Under the pieces are notes generated by a model. That model saw only the letters and a program-made list of their open reading frames with translations, did not search any database and had not been told where the DNA came from. From JAVBQJ01 sp031549115 (GTDB lineage: Bacteria > Verrucomicrobiota > Lentisphaeria > Victivallales > Victivallaceae), in assembly GCA_031549115.1 (NCBI GenBank), contig JAVBQJ010000062.1, positions 1-45,908 of the forward strand: a DNA stretch of 45,908 bases, given 5' to 3'. Position 1 is the first letter of the stretch; each line of letters starts with the position of its first letter. Positions 23,269 to 33,473 of this stretch are shown in pieces. The position numbers and the translations under genes are program-made.

Positions 23269-26200
23269 ATGAGCAATTGGGTTGATATTTCCACGGATTT
23301 CTTGCATCAGGACCCGGTCTCGAACTTTCGGGACGCCGATGAAATGGTGGCAAGCTGGCTGGTTCGGCGGCTGATCGGCCGGAATGACTCCGGCGGCATG
23401 ATAATCTGCGCCACGCTGCCGATGGCGGAACGGCTGTACAATGAGCTGATCCTGCTGGAAAAACTGCTTCCCGGCATGCCCGCAATCGCAGTGCTCCCGG
23501 ATAGCCGGGTCCCCGGCCGCCCGCTCAACGCCCAGATCGAAGCCGAACGCGCCAAGGTACTCGACCGCTTCATGCACAAAGAGATCGGCTGGCTGGTGAC
23601 CGGAGTGGAATCGGCGTTGGCGCCCGCATTGGCCCCCAATGAGCTGGAGTCATGCGAAATGGTGTTGACGCCCGGACGGGAATACCGTTTTCAAGAGCTG
23701 CTGGAGCGCCTGATCGAATTCGATTACGACGACGAATTCGAAGTCCAGGTGCCCGGAGAATTTTCCCGGCGCGGCGGCCTGATCGACATCTATTCGCCGG
23801 CCTGCGATTTTCCGGTACGGTTGGAATTCTGGGGCGATCAGCTCGAAACCATCCGCCGTTTCGACCCGGACACCCAGCGCACCACCGGCCTGGAGGATTC
23901 CTACCGCCTGATCGCCCGCCGCAGCGAAGCGCGCGAAACCGCCCTGGCCGACGCTTTGGCCTATCTCGCCACCACGGGCGGCCGGCTGCTCGAAGTCTTT
24001 TCCGGCGAAATCGAACACCAGTTGAGCAAATATGCCGTCGACACCGCGGCGCAGCACTACCGGGAAGTGCGGCAGGAATTGGACCAGGCCGGAAACTGCC
24101 GCTGCATCTACTCCTCCGCAGATGCCGGTGCGGGCGAAGAGCCGGGCATTTATCCGGCGGTCGCCCATATCATCGACGCGCTTCCCGTCGAAGCCGCCGC
24201 CGGCAACGAACTCCTGCGCGACCAACTGGCGGCGCAATTGCGCCAATGGCTGGACAGCGGCTATGAGGTCACCCTTTTCGCGCAGGACGAAGCGGCGGCT
24301 CCGCACCTGCAGAATTGGTGCGATCATTACGAAATCGACTACCAGCGGCTCACCATCGCCTCCGGGCTGTTGCCCGCAGGGGTGATTTTGCCGCGCCGGA
24401 AACTGGTGCTGCTGACGGAGCGCGAACTTTTCGGCGCCATCCGGCGCAACCGAACCCTGGCGGACACCCCCCTCGCCGTACCGGCCCCCGACACGGAAAT
24501 GTCCGAAACGCTGGTGCTGGCGGATCTGGACGAAGGCGACTACGCGGTGCACCTCAATCACGGAATCGGCATTTTCCGGGGCATAAAAAACATCGAAACC
24601 AACGGGGTCCGGCGCGAAGTCATGGAGCTGGAATACGCCGACGACGCCCGTATGCTGGTGCCGCTGATTCAGGCCGGTATGGTCAGCCGCTATCTCGGCG
24701 CCGCCGGCAAGGTGCCGCTGTCGCGGCTCGGCTCCGCCAAGTGGGCGCGGGATAAATTCGGCGCCCTGCGCGCCGTGCGCGAATACGCCGGCGACCTGCT
24801 GCGGATGCAGGCGGTGCGGCAGGCGGGTCCCGGCCTGCCGCTGTCCCCGGCGGGGTTGGAGGAGCGCGCCTTCGCCAACAGCTTCGAATTCACGATGACA
24901 ATGGACCAGCAGAAATCGATCGACGACATCTTCGGCGACCTGGCCGGAGGCCGTCCGATGGACCGCCTGCTGTGCGGCGACGTCGGCTACGGCAAAACCG
25001 AAGTGGCGATGCAGGCGGCATTCCGGCTGGTGAACGCCGGCTATCAGGTCGCGGTGCTGGCGCCGACCACGGTGTTGGCGCAGCAGCACTTTTACAGCTT
25101 CCGGGAGCGCTTCGCCGAGTACCCGTTCGTGATCGAAATGCTTTCCCGCTTCCGCACCCACGCCGAGCAGCACCGGCTGCTGGAGCGGGCCCGCTCCGGC
25201 GGCATCGACATTCTGATCGGCACCCACCGGCTGTGCCAGGAGGATGTCGACTTCTCCAATCTGGGGCTGGTCATCGTCGACGAAGAGCAGCGCTTCGGAG
25301 TGAAACACAAAGAACGCATCCGCCGTTTCCGCTCGGAGGTGAATGTATTGACCATGTCGGCGACGCCGATTCCCCGGACTTTGTATATGGCGATGGCGGG
25401 GGCGCGGGATTTGAGCACCATTCTGACCGCGCCGTCGCTGCGTACGCCGGTGGAAACCGTGGTGACGCACGAAAACGATACCGCCGTCTACGCGGCCATC
25501 CGCCAGGAGCTGGCGCGCGGCGGCCAGGTTTTCTACTTGCACAACCGGGTGAAAACCATCCGGGCGACCCACGACCGGCTGCGGGCGCTGTTTCCGGATG
25601 TGCGCTTTGCAATCGCGCACGGGCAGATGGACGAGGATGAACTCGAGGTGGTGATGGCGGAATTCATCCAGGGCTCCATCGATGTTTTGGTCTGCACCAC
25701 CATCATCGAATCCGGACTCGACGTGCCCAACGCCAACACCATCATCATCGAACGCGCCGACCGCTTCGGCCTGGCCGAACTGTACCAGCTCCGCGGGCGC
25801 GTCGGCCGCTGGAAACATCAGGCTTACGCGTGGCTGCTGGTACCGCGCTCCGAACTGATGACCGACGACGGCCGCAAACGGATCGCCGCGATCCGCCGCT
25901 ACACCCACCTCGGCGCCGGTTTCCGGCTGGCGCTGCGGGACCTGGAAATCCGCGGCGCAGGCAACCTTTTGGGTCAGGAGCAGTCCGGCCATCTGAAGGC
26001 GATCGGGTTTGAACTGTATTGCCATTTGCTCAAGCAGGAGGTGGCGCGCATGCAGGGAAAGAACCCGGAATTTCTCCCCGAGGTGGACATGAATATCGAC
26101 TTCGTCCAGTTCGCCCACAAGGTTCCGGAGGGTATTCTGGCGGCGGCGATTCCGCCGGAGTACATTCCGAGCGAACGGCTCCGGGTGGCGGCCTACCGGC

Positions 26201-26490
26201 AGTTGAGCATGTTGACCGGCTACGAAGCGCTGGAGGCGTTTACCGAAGAGCTGCAGGACCGCTACGGGCGCATTCCCGCGGCCGTGACAAATCTGTTGCA
26301 GGTGACGCGGGTGCGGATCGCGGCGGCGCGCGCCGGGTACGTGACGGTGACGGTGGAAGCCGGGCGGCTGAGTATGTTCAATGCCGCCGGACACGTGTAC
26401 CGCCGCAACGGCCGGCTGCCGATCCTCAATCAGAAAAACCCGCCGCACTGGCAGTTGAACGAGCTCTTCGAAGTCATCAATTTGGCATGA
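23269..26490 (+). CDS. mfd: Transcription-repair coupling factor
   Basis: A 1073-residue Mfd, slightly shorter than the 1148 of E. coli. Order: a UvrB-like N-terminal module (with EVQVPGEFSRRGGLIDIYSP); the RNA polymerase interaction domain from about 416 (DEGDYAVHLNHGIGIFRG); then the RecG-like translocase with Walker A GDVGYGKTE (K576), the DEEQ box (671-674), SATPIPRTL, and RGRVGR; then the C-terminal TRCF domain. It removes polymerase stalled at damage and recruits UvrA. The ATG has no obvious Shine-Dalgarno (GTCAAGTTAAAA precedes it). A stop close upstream prevents a longer reading, so the N-terminus is short but probably real. Confidence 0.97.
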   Translation: MSNWVDISTDFLHQDPVSNFRDADEMVASWLVRRLIGRNDSGGMIICATLPMAERLYNELILLEKLLPGMPAIAVLPDSRVPGRPLNAQIEAERAKVLDRFMHKEIGWLVTGVESALAPALAPNELESCEMVLTPGREYRFQELLERLIEFDYDDEFEVQVPGEFSRRGGLIDIYSPACDFPVRLEFWGDQLETIRRFDPDTQRTTGLEDSYRLIARRSEARETALADALAYLATTGGRLLEVFSGEIEHQLSKYAVDTAAQHYREVRQELDQAGNCRCIYSSADAGAGEEPGIYPAVAHIIDALPVEAAAGNELLRDQLAAQLRQWLDSGYEVTLFAQDEAAAPHLQNWCDHYEIDYQRLTIASGLLPAGVILPRRKLVLLTERELFGAIRRNRTLADTPLAVPAPDTEMSETLVLADLDEGDYAVHLNHGIGIFRGIKNIETNGVRREVMELEYADDARMLVPLIQAGMVSRYLGAAGKVPLSRLGSAKWARDKFGALRAVREYAGDLLRMQAVRQAGPGLPLSPAGLEERAFANSFEFTMTMDQQKSIDDIFGDLAGGRPMDRLLCGDVGYGKTEVAMQAAFRLVNAGYQVAVLAPTTVLAQQHFYSFRERFAEYPFVIEMLSRFRTHAEQHRLLERARSGGIDILIGTHRLCQEDVDFSNLGLVIVDEEQRFGVKHKERIRRFRSEVNVLTMSATPIPRTLYMAMAGARDLSTILTAPSLRTPVETVVTHENDTAVYAAIRQELARGGQVFYLHNRVKTIRATHDRLRALFPDVRFAIAHGQMDEDELEVVMAEFIQGSIDVLVCTTIIESGLDVPNANTIIIERADRFGLAELYQLRGRVGRWKHQAYAWLLVPRSELMTDDGRKRIAAIRRYTHLGAGFRLALRDLEIRGAGNLLGQEQSGHLKAIGFELYCHLLKQEVARMQGKNPEFLPEVDMNIDFVQFAHKVPEGILAAAIPPEYIPSERLRVAAYRQLSMLTGYEALEAFTEELQDRYGRIPAAVTNLLQVTRVRIAAARAGYVTVTVEAGRLSMFNAAGHVYRRNGRLPILNQKNPPHWQLNELFEVINLA

Positions 26491-26613
26491 ACCGCGGATT
26501 TTTCTGCAAAATGTTGCGATTGCCATTTGAAAAAAGCAAATTGAGGAGTAATGTTCATAAGAATTACGTGTTGCATCAGAAGTTCAAACTTATCGAAGGA
26601 AGGCGACTGAAAT

Positions 26614-27135
26614 ATGGCTGACAATCCGAAATTAATTGTTTTATCCGAAAAACTTCGGGGCAAAATTTTCGATTTGACTGCCGACAAGGTCAGTGTCGGG
26701 CGGAACGACCAGCGCGATATCTGCATCAAGGACCCCAGCATCAGTTCCCATCACTGTGATTTCGTCCGCAACGGCGACAAATACACGCTGGTGGACAACG
26801 ACAGCACCAACGGATCCCGGGTCAACAACGTCCCCGTGACCGAGCAGGAGTTGAAAAACTCCGATATCATCCAGCTGGGCGGCGTCGAAATTCTGTTCGA
26901 CCACTCCGGCACCGATGTCGGCGCGGCTTCCCGGACCCAGACCGGAATTGAACTGAGCACCACGGAATCGAGCATCGACACGGTGCCGAATTTCGACAAT
27001 CTCTCGCCTTTTGCCAACGACGATGTGAAGCGGCAGAAAAAGAATCACAAGATCATGCTGGTGGTATTGGGGATTCTGGCTGTCGGTTTCCTGGGCTTGC
27101 TGGCATGGGCATTGATTTTGATTTTTAGTAAATAA
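26614..27135 (+). CDS. FHA-domain protein with C-terminal membrane anchor
   Basis: A 173-residue protein. The FHA domain spans about 8-95, with the phosphothreonine-binding set G29-R30, S45-H46 and N66-G67 (SVGRNDQRD, SISSHHCDF, DNDSTNGSRV). A Ser/Thr-rich linker follows, then one membrane helix near the end (about 147-170). The FHA domain therefore faces the cytoplasm, tail-anchored. FHA proteins read Ser/Thr kinase signals; no kinase gene is near. GAAGGAAGG lies upstream. The gap after mfd (123 bases) holds nothing clear. A terminator-like hairpin follows before ftsH. Confidence 0.9.
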   Translation: MADNPKLIVLSEKLRGKIFDLTADKVSVGRNDQRDICIKDPSISSHHCDFVRNGDKYTLVDNDSTNGSRVNNVPVTEQELKNSDIIQLGGVEILFDHSGTDVGAASRTQTGIELSTTESSIDTVPNFDNLSPFANDDVKRQKKNHKIMLVVLGILAVGFLGLLAWALILIFSK

Positions 27136-27143
27136 AGCTTGCT

Positions 27144-27169
27144 GCCGCACCAAAGGCGGTTGTTTTTTA
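27144..27169 (+). terminator. Intrinsic terminator after the FHA gene
   Basis: The short GC stem GCCGC/GCGGT (27144-27148 and 27156-27160) is followed by TGTTTTTTAT. It lies 9 bases past the stop codon. Confidence 0.6.
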
Positions 27170-27200
27170 TCCGGCGTGCCGTCATGAATGGCGCCGGAAT

Positions 27201-29222
<2,022 letters not shown>

Positions 29223-29225
29223 ACG

Positions 29226-29540
29226 GTGGGGGCGGATGCCATGTACCCGCCCTGGGTGATTCCGAATGCCAAAGAAGGCTTTCGCATCCGCTGCCGGGTA
29301 CAGCCCCGTTCTTCGCGCAATGCGGTGGAGGGGTTGCTGGGCGATGCGTTGAAGGTGACGCTGACCGCGCCGCCGGTGGACGGCAAAGCCAATGCCGCTT
29401 TGGAGCAGTTTCTGGCGGAGTTTTTCGCCGTCGCCCGGCGTCAGGTGCGGGTGGCGTCCGGCCTGACCGGCCGCAACAAAATCATAGAGATAACCGGTGT
29501 GCCCGTTGCCAACGCAATCCGCCGGGTGGAACAAAGCTAG
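29226..29540 (+). CDS. DUF167 (YggU-like) small protein
   Basis: A 104-residue protein of the DUF167 family: CRVQPRSSRNAVEGLLGDALKVTLTAPPVDGKANAALEQFLA and the RNKIIEITG end are typical. The fold is known; the function is not. It starts 3 bases after ftsH. GTG 29226 has GGAG 8 bases upstream; ATG 29241 is an alternative start that removes five residues. It precedes the phosphohexomutase gene by 16 bases, so ftsH, this gene and the mutase may be one operon. Confidence 0.85.
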   Translation: MGADAMYPPWVIPNAKEGFRIRCRVQPRSSRNAVEGLLGDALKVTLTAPPVDGKANAALEQFLAEFFAVARRQVRVASGLTGRNKIIEITGVPVANAIRRVEQS

Positions 29541-29556
29541 AGGAGTCATTGTCATC

Positions 29557-30873
29557 ATGGAAAGTATTTTCAAAGCCTACGATATCCGGGGAATTTACCC
29601 GACCGAGCTGAACGCCGAACTCGCCGAAGCGATCGGCCGCGCGTTCGTCACGTTCACCAAAGCGAAAAAGGTCGTGGTGGGGCGCGATATGCGGCCGCAT
29701 AGCGTAATCCTGTTCGCCGCACTGGCGAAAGGGCTGACCGCGCAAGGCGCGGATGTGATCGATATCGGGATGTGTTCGACCCCGCAATCCTACTTCGCCA
29801 ACGGGACGCTGCAGGCCGACGGCAGCATCATGATCACCGCCAGCCACAACCCCGGCGAATGGAACGGTTTCAAATTATGCCTGGCCAACGCGGTGCCCAT
29901 TTCCGGCGCCACCGGCATTCGGGATATCGAGCAGATCGTGCTGGCGAAAAGCTGGCCGCAGGCGGAGCGCACCGGGACGGTTTCGACCTACGATATCGCG
30001 CCCGCGTATGCCGCGTTTCTGCGCAAACACGTCAAATTCACCCGCAAGCCGAAAATCGTGGTGGATTACGCCAACGCGATGGGCAGCAGTGAAATCGCCG
30101 GCATCCGGGATCTCTTCGACATCATTCCTTTGTATGAAGAGCTCGACGGCACCTTCCCGAACCACGAAGCCAATCCGTTGAAGGAGGATACCCTCGACGC
30201 GATCCGGGCCAAGGTGAAGGAGACGGGGGCCGACTTCGGCGCCGCTTTCGACGGTGACGCCGACCGCTGCGGCTTCATCGATGACCAGGGCGAAATCATC
30301 CGGATGGATCTCTTTACCGCGCTGATCGCGCAGGATATCCTGACGGCGGGGCCGGCGACGATCCTGTACGACCTGCGCAGCAGCTGGGCGGTCAAGGAGT
30401 GCATCGAAAGCAACGGCGGCACCGCGATCATGTCGCGGGTCGGACACGCGTTCATCAAAGCGCAGATGCGGCAATACGACGCCGTGTTCGCCGGAGAGCT
30501 TTCCGGTCACTATTACTTCAAGGAAAATTTCACCGCCGAATCCCAGGGCCTGGCGCTGATTCAGTTTGCCAACCTGGTCGAAGCGTCGGGCAAAAAGGCA
30601 CACGAGCTGGTGGCGCCGCTCAAATGCTATGCGTTTTCGGGCGAAATCAACTCCCGTGTCGCCGACGTCAAGCCGGTGCTGGCGGCGATCAAAGCCAAAT
30701 ACGCGGACGGCAAGATGTTCGAACTCGACGGCATTTCGGTCGAATACCCCGACTGGCACTTCAACGTGCGCTCCTCCAACACCGAGCCGTTGGTGCGGTT
30801 GATTGTGGAAGCCCGCGATGCCAAGGTGATGGAAACGCGCCGGGATGAACTGCTGAAACTGATCCGTCAATGA
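29557..30873 (+). CDS. Phosphomannomutase/phosphoglucomutase
   Basis: A 438-residue alpha-D-phosphohexomutase. Order of blocks: KAYDIRGIYP, the phosphoserine loop ITASHNPGEWNG with S96, the metal loop DGDADR (232-237), the sugar-specificity loop GELSGHYYF, and the phosphate-binding C-terminus VRSSNTEPLVRLIVEA. GEMSGH/GELSGH with a large C-terminal domain is usual for bifunctional PMM/PGM enzymes that feed GDP-mannose and UDP-glucose pathways. I chose ATG 29557 (AGAGGAG upstream) over the longer in-frame reading that overlaps the DUF167 gene. The stop overlaps the next start (ATGA). Confidence 0.94.
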   Translation: MESIFKAYDIRGIYPTELNAELAEAIGRAFVTFTKAKKVVVGRDMRPHSVILFAALAKGLTAQGADVIDIGMCSTPQSYFANGTLQADGSIMITASHNPGEWNGFKLCLANAVPISGATGIRDIEQIVLAKSWPQAERTGTVSTYDIAPAYAAFLRKHVKFTRKPKIVVDYANAMGSSEIAGIRDLFDIIPLYEELDGTFPNHEANPLKEDTLDAIRAKVKETGADFGAAFDGDADRCGFIDDQGEIIRMDLFTALIAQDILTAGPATILYDLRSSWAVKECIESNGGTAIMSRVGHAFIKAQMRQYDAVFAGELSGHYYFKENFTAESQGLALIQFANLVEASGKKAHELVAPLKCYAFSGEINSRVADVKPVLAAIKAKYADGKMFELDGISVEYPDWHFNVRSSNTEPLVRLIVEARDAKVMETRRDELLKLIRQ

Positions 30874-31886
30874 AGCATAGGGTCGCCATCGCCGGAGCCT
30901 CCGGTTTTCTCGGAAACGCGCTCCGGCAATACCTAGTGTCGTGTCAACGCCAAATTTGCAGCAAGACAGCTTCATTTTGCGCAGAGCCGCCGTGCGCCGA
31001 TGGCGCAGAGCGATGTGACCATCACGCCAGCCATCGACCCGCGGCGGAATGCGCAAATGAGCTGCCGCGAAGCGGTTGCGTTCAGCCGGTCCCGGATTTG
31101 CGTTGCTCCGGCGCGGCCGTTACGTCGGTAGCGGCCGACCGGATCAGCGCAAACCGGCCTCCGGCTGAATCGCAATCTTGCTCCAAATTTGACGTTGACA
31201 CGACACTAGCGGGGCGCGAAGAATTCGCGCCCCTTGTCATTCCCCGTGAATGGTGGAGCTGCGCTCAACAGCCATTGCCCGACTGTGAAAGTCTGGTGAT
31301 GGCGGCGGGAGTCAGCCGGGCGGCCGACGTGGAAGAATTGTACCGGATCAATATGACGCTCGCGCACACGCTGGTCGAGCGCCTGGAAGCTGCGCGGTGG
31401 CGCGGCCGCCTGTATTTCATCTCCACCACCCATGAACCCAAAGATACCCCGTATCACGCCTCCAAGCGGGACAGCCGGGCCTGTTTCGATGCCTGGGCGG
31501 CGCGCTCCGGCGGCAGCCATACCGGAATATTGCTGCCGAATACCTTCGGGCCGGGCGGCAAGATCGCCTACAATTCGGCGGTATGCACCTTCGCGTGGCA
31601 GCTTACGCACGGCATCGAACCCACCATCCTGGCGGACGCGCCGGTGGCGCTGTGCGACATCGCCGCGGTTACCGCGCAATTGACGGAATGGCTGCTCCGG
31701 CCTCCGGCCGCGCAGCCGGTCGCCATGGCTCCCTGCTTCGAATACCGGGTTTCCGAAATCGTCGCCCGGCTGCGCCGTCTGGCATCCGGAGCCATGGCGC
31801 AAGACGCCTTCGACCGGGCGCTGGCGGCGACGCTGGCGTATGCCCGCACCGCCGCCCCCTACAGCCCTCAGAGCAGCATCGAATAA
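30870..31886 (+). CDS. NAD-dependent epimerase/dehydratase-like protein with in-frame MITE insertion
   Basis: The reading frame of 338 residues is open, but residues 23-113 come from an inserted mobile element (30937-31209, 273 bases, 91 codons). Removing it restores a 247-residue SDR-type protein with AIAGASGFLGNAL (Rossmann dinucleotide loop) running directly into AGREEFAPLVIPREWW, then VMAAGVSRAADVEELYRINM and the YHASK active-site pair. The insert falls at the end of the first helix, in a likely surface loop. Whether the product still folds is unknown. The start overlaps the mutase stop, so a sugar-nucleotide role is likely. The 3' end overlaps the convergent gene by 19 bases. Confidence 0.8.
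   Translation: MKHRVAIAGASGFLGNALRQYLVSCQRQICSKTASFCAEPPCADGAERCDHHASHRPAAECANELPRSGCVQPVPDLRCSGAAVTSVAADRISANRPPAESQSCSKFDVDTTLAGREEFAPLVIPREWWSCAQQPLPDCESLVMAAGVSRAADVEELYRINMTLAHTLVERLEAARWRGRLYFISTTHEPKDTPYHASKRDSRACFDAWAARSGGSHTGILLPNTFGPGGKIAYNSAVCTFAWQLTHGIEPTILADAPVALCDIAAVTAQLTEWLLRPPAAQPVAMAPCFEYRVSEIVARLRRLASGAMAQDAFDRALAATLAYARTAAPYSPQSSIE
30933..31209. mobile_element. MITE with long terminal inverted repeats
   Basis: The ends pair over 34 bases (30933-30966 against 31176-31209) with two mismatches; the tips read CTAGTGTCGTGTCAACG. The 4-base CTAG stands at both ends and is also palindromic, so the target duplication is either CTAG or the central TA. Net insert 273 bases, a multiple of three, with no stop in the host frame. 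No transposase gene inside: a non-autonomous element. A TA duplication at CTAG would suit an IS630/Tc1-type helper; that is a guess. It is unrelated to the IS5-type element at 5850. Confidence 0.88.
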
Positions 31887-33457
31887 TCGAAGGTCAGCGA
31901 CTTTTCCGCCTTCGGTTCGAGCGTGATCGTCCATTCCAGTTGATTCAACAGATTGGCGGTGCGCCAGTTCTGCGGCAATACCGTGACCTTCGGCGTATCC
32001 GAACCGGTGACATCCTGGCCGAACAGCTGTTTTTTGATGCGGATTTCCACCGCCTGATCGCGGTAGTTGGTCAATGCGATCGTGCCTTTGAAGTGAACGC
32101 GCTGCATGGTGGTGTTGTTATAGGTCACGCTTTCACGCGACTTGGACTTGGAGATGTCCTCCACTTCGGTGACTTCGGTTTTGATACTCAGCGCCTTGGT
32201 GGTTTTCAGCGTGGCCTCCTGCTTCGGATTGACCCACGCCAGCTCCGCCTGACCGCTGAAGTCAGCCTGCGAATACAGCGCCGCCGGCGCCGTGGTCAGC
32301 GGAAAATCGAACGGGTTCTGGAATACGACGCACTCCCAGATGTCGCTCAACGCCTTTTCCCGCTCCGGGTTGTTGTAGCCGAAGCGCTCCAGCTCCTGCT
32401 GGGTCGGGATGGTCCACTCCAACAGCCTGCGGTACGGGGTCTGCGCCTGTGCCAGCTCCAGATAACGCGATTCGCCCTTCTTCATCGACAGCTTGCCCAC
32501 CGGCTGAAAAAACATATCCATGCCGTCCGGCGGCAGCTGCGGCACGGCGGCCCCTCCCCCCGTCTCCATATCGGCGGCAAAGGCCATCATGTTGTTGCGC
32601 ATCAGCTTCTGCATCGGCACCGGCGCGTTGCCGCCGCTGCCGTTGAGCTGATGGAAGAACATGTCCAGAGTCATATCCGGACTCATCAGCGAATTGACAT
32701 TCTGGCACAGGATATTCGGGAAACCGGAGATCAGCCGGACTTCGACATCGGTGAAATCCTCCAGTTCGTTGCGCAGCACCGCAGTCTGGGCGATATTCAT
32801 CCGGTCGCGCGACGTGAGTTCGATCCGGTACGAGGGTACCCAGGCGATGCCCTTGGCCAGATAATGCAGCCGGGCGTCTTTCAACGGATTGGGGGTGTTG
32901 ATCTGCAGTACGCTCTTCCACAACGATTGCGTCGCATTGATCCCGGAGCCGGTGATACTGGCGATATCGCCGACATTGACCGCGGCGATCCCCTGCGACG
33001 TTTTGATCAACAGCCGCGGCATCATCATGCCGTGGGAGTATTCGACCGGCTCTCCGGGCATCGGCGGCTTTTCCGGCGCCATCACCACGCCGGTGATGAT
33101 CGAAGCGGCATCGCCGTTGCGGTCCCGCAGCTGCACGGTGACGGTTTTTCCGCTGTAAAGCGTCGCGTAATCCGCCGAATAGGGCTTGGCCGCTTCTTCG
33201 AGATATTCGGTCAAAACCGAAGTCTGCGCCTTTTCCGCGCCGGAAATAAAGAATGTTCCTTGAATCGAAGTCGGCACCTTCAAATACCGGTAAACGCCAT
33301 CCAGCGCCGTTTTCGGCATTTCCAGCGAGCGTTCGACCACGCCGATGCCGTTTTTGAATACATCCAGCTTACGGACCGGCGACGAGATCTCCTCCGCCGC
33401 CATGCCGGACCCGGCCATGGCGACCGCCAACAGAGTACAAAACCATTGTTTCTTCAT
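31868..33457 (-). CDS. Exported DUF4139-like protein
   Basis: A 529-residue protein with a signal peptide (MKKQWFCTLLAVAMAGSGMAAEE). It opens with a strand pair (VRKLDVFKNGIGVVERS), and the middle matches the DUF4139 signature (LHYLAKGIAWVPSYRIELTSRDRMNIAQTAVLRNELEDFTDVEVRLISG). A beta-rich C-terminus ends with ITLEPKAEKSLTFDY. DUF4139 proteins lie in the cell envelope; their role is not established. It sits 16 bases after the giant membrane protein gene, on the same strand, so the two are surely co-transcribed. Last gene of the ECF-controlled cluster. Confidence 0.75.
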   Translation of the reverse strand: MKKQWFCTLLAVAMAGSGMAAEEISSPVRKLDVFKNGIGVVERSLEMPKTALDGVYRYLKVPTSIQGTFFISGAEKAQTSVLTEYLEEAAKPYSADYATLYSGKTVTVQLRDRNGDAASIITGVVMAPEKPPMPGEPVEYSHGMMMPRLLIKTSQGIAAVNVGDIASITGSGINATQSLWKSVLQINTPNPLKDARLHYLAKGIAWVPSYRIELTSRDRMNIAQTAVLRNELEDFTDVEVRLISGFPNILCQNVNSLMSPDMTLDMFFHQLNGSGGNAPVPMQKLMRNNMMAFAADMETGGGAAVPQLPPDGMDMFFQPVGKLSMKKGESRYLELAQAQTPYRRLLEWTIPTQQELERFGYNNPEREKALSDIWECVVFQNPFDFPLTTAPAALYSQADFSGQAELAWVNPKQEATLKTTKALSIKTEVTEVEDISKSKSRESVTYNNTTMQRVHFKGTIALTNYRDQAVEIRIKKQLFGQDVTGSDTPKVTVLPQNWRTANLLNQLEWTITLEPKAEKSLTFDYSMLL

Positions 33458-33473
33458 AAATTCCTCCTATGGT

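Noticed and set aside
23650..26526. 958-residue open frame on the minus strand
   Set aside because: Antisense of mfd; His/Arg/Gln-rich, typical of reverse-strand reading of GC-rich genes.
29497..29556. Longer start for the phosphohexomutase
   Set aside because: It overlaps the DUF167 gene and adds residues with no family match; the start at 29557 begins directly before the conserved KAYDIRG block.
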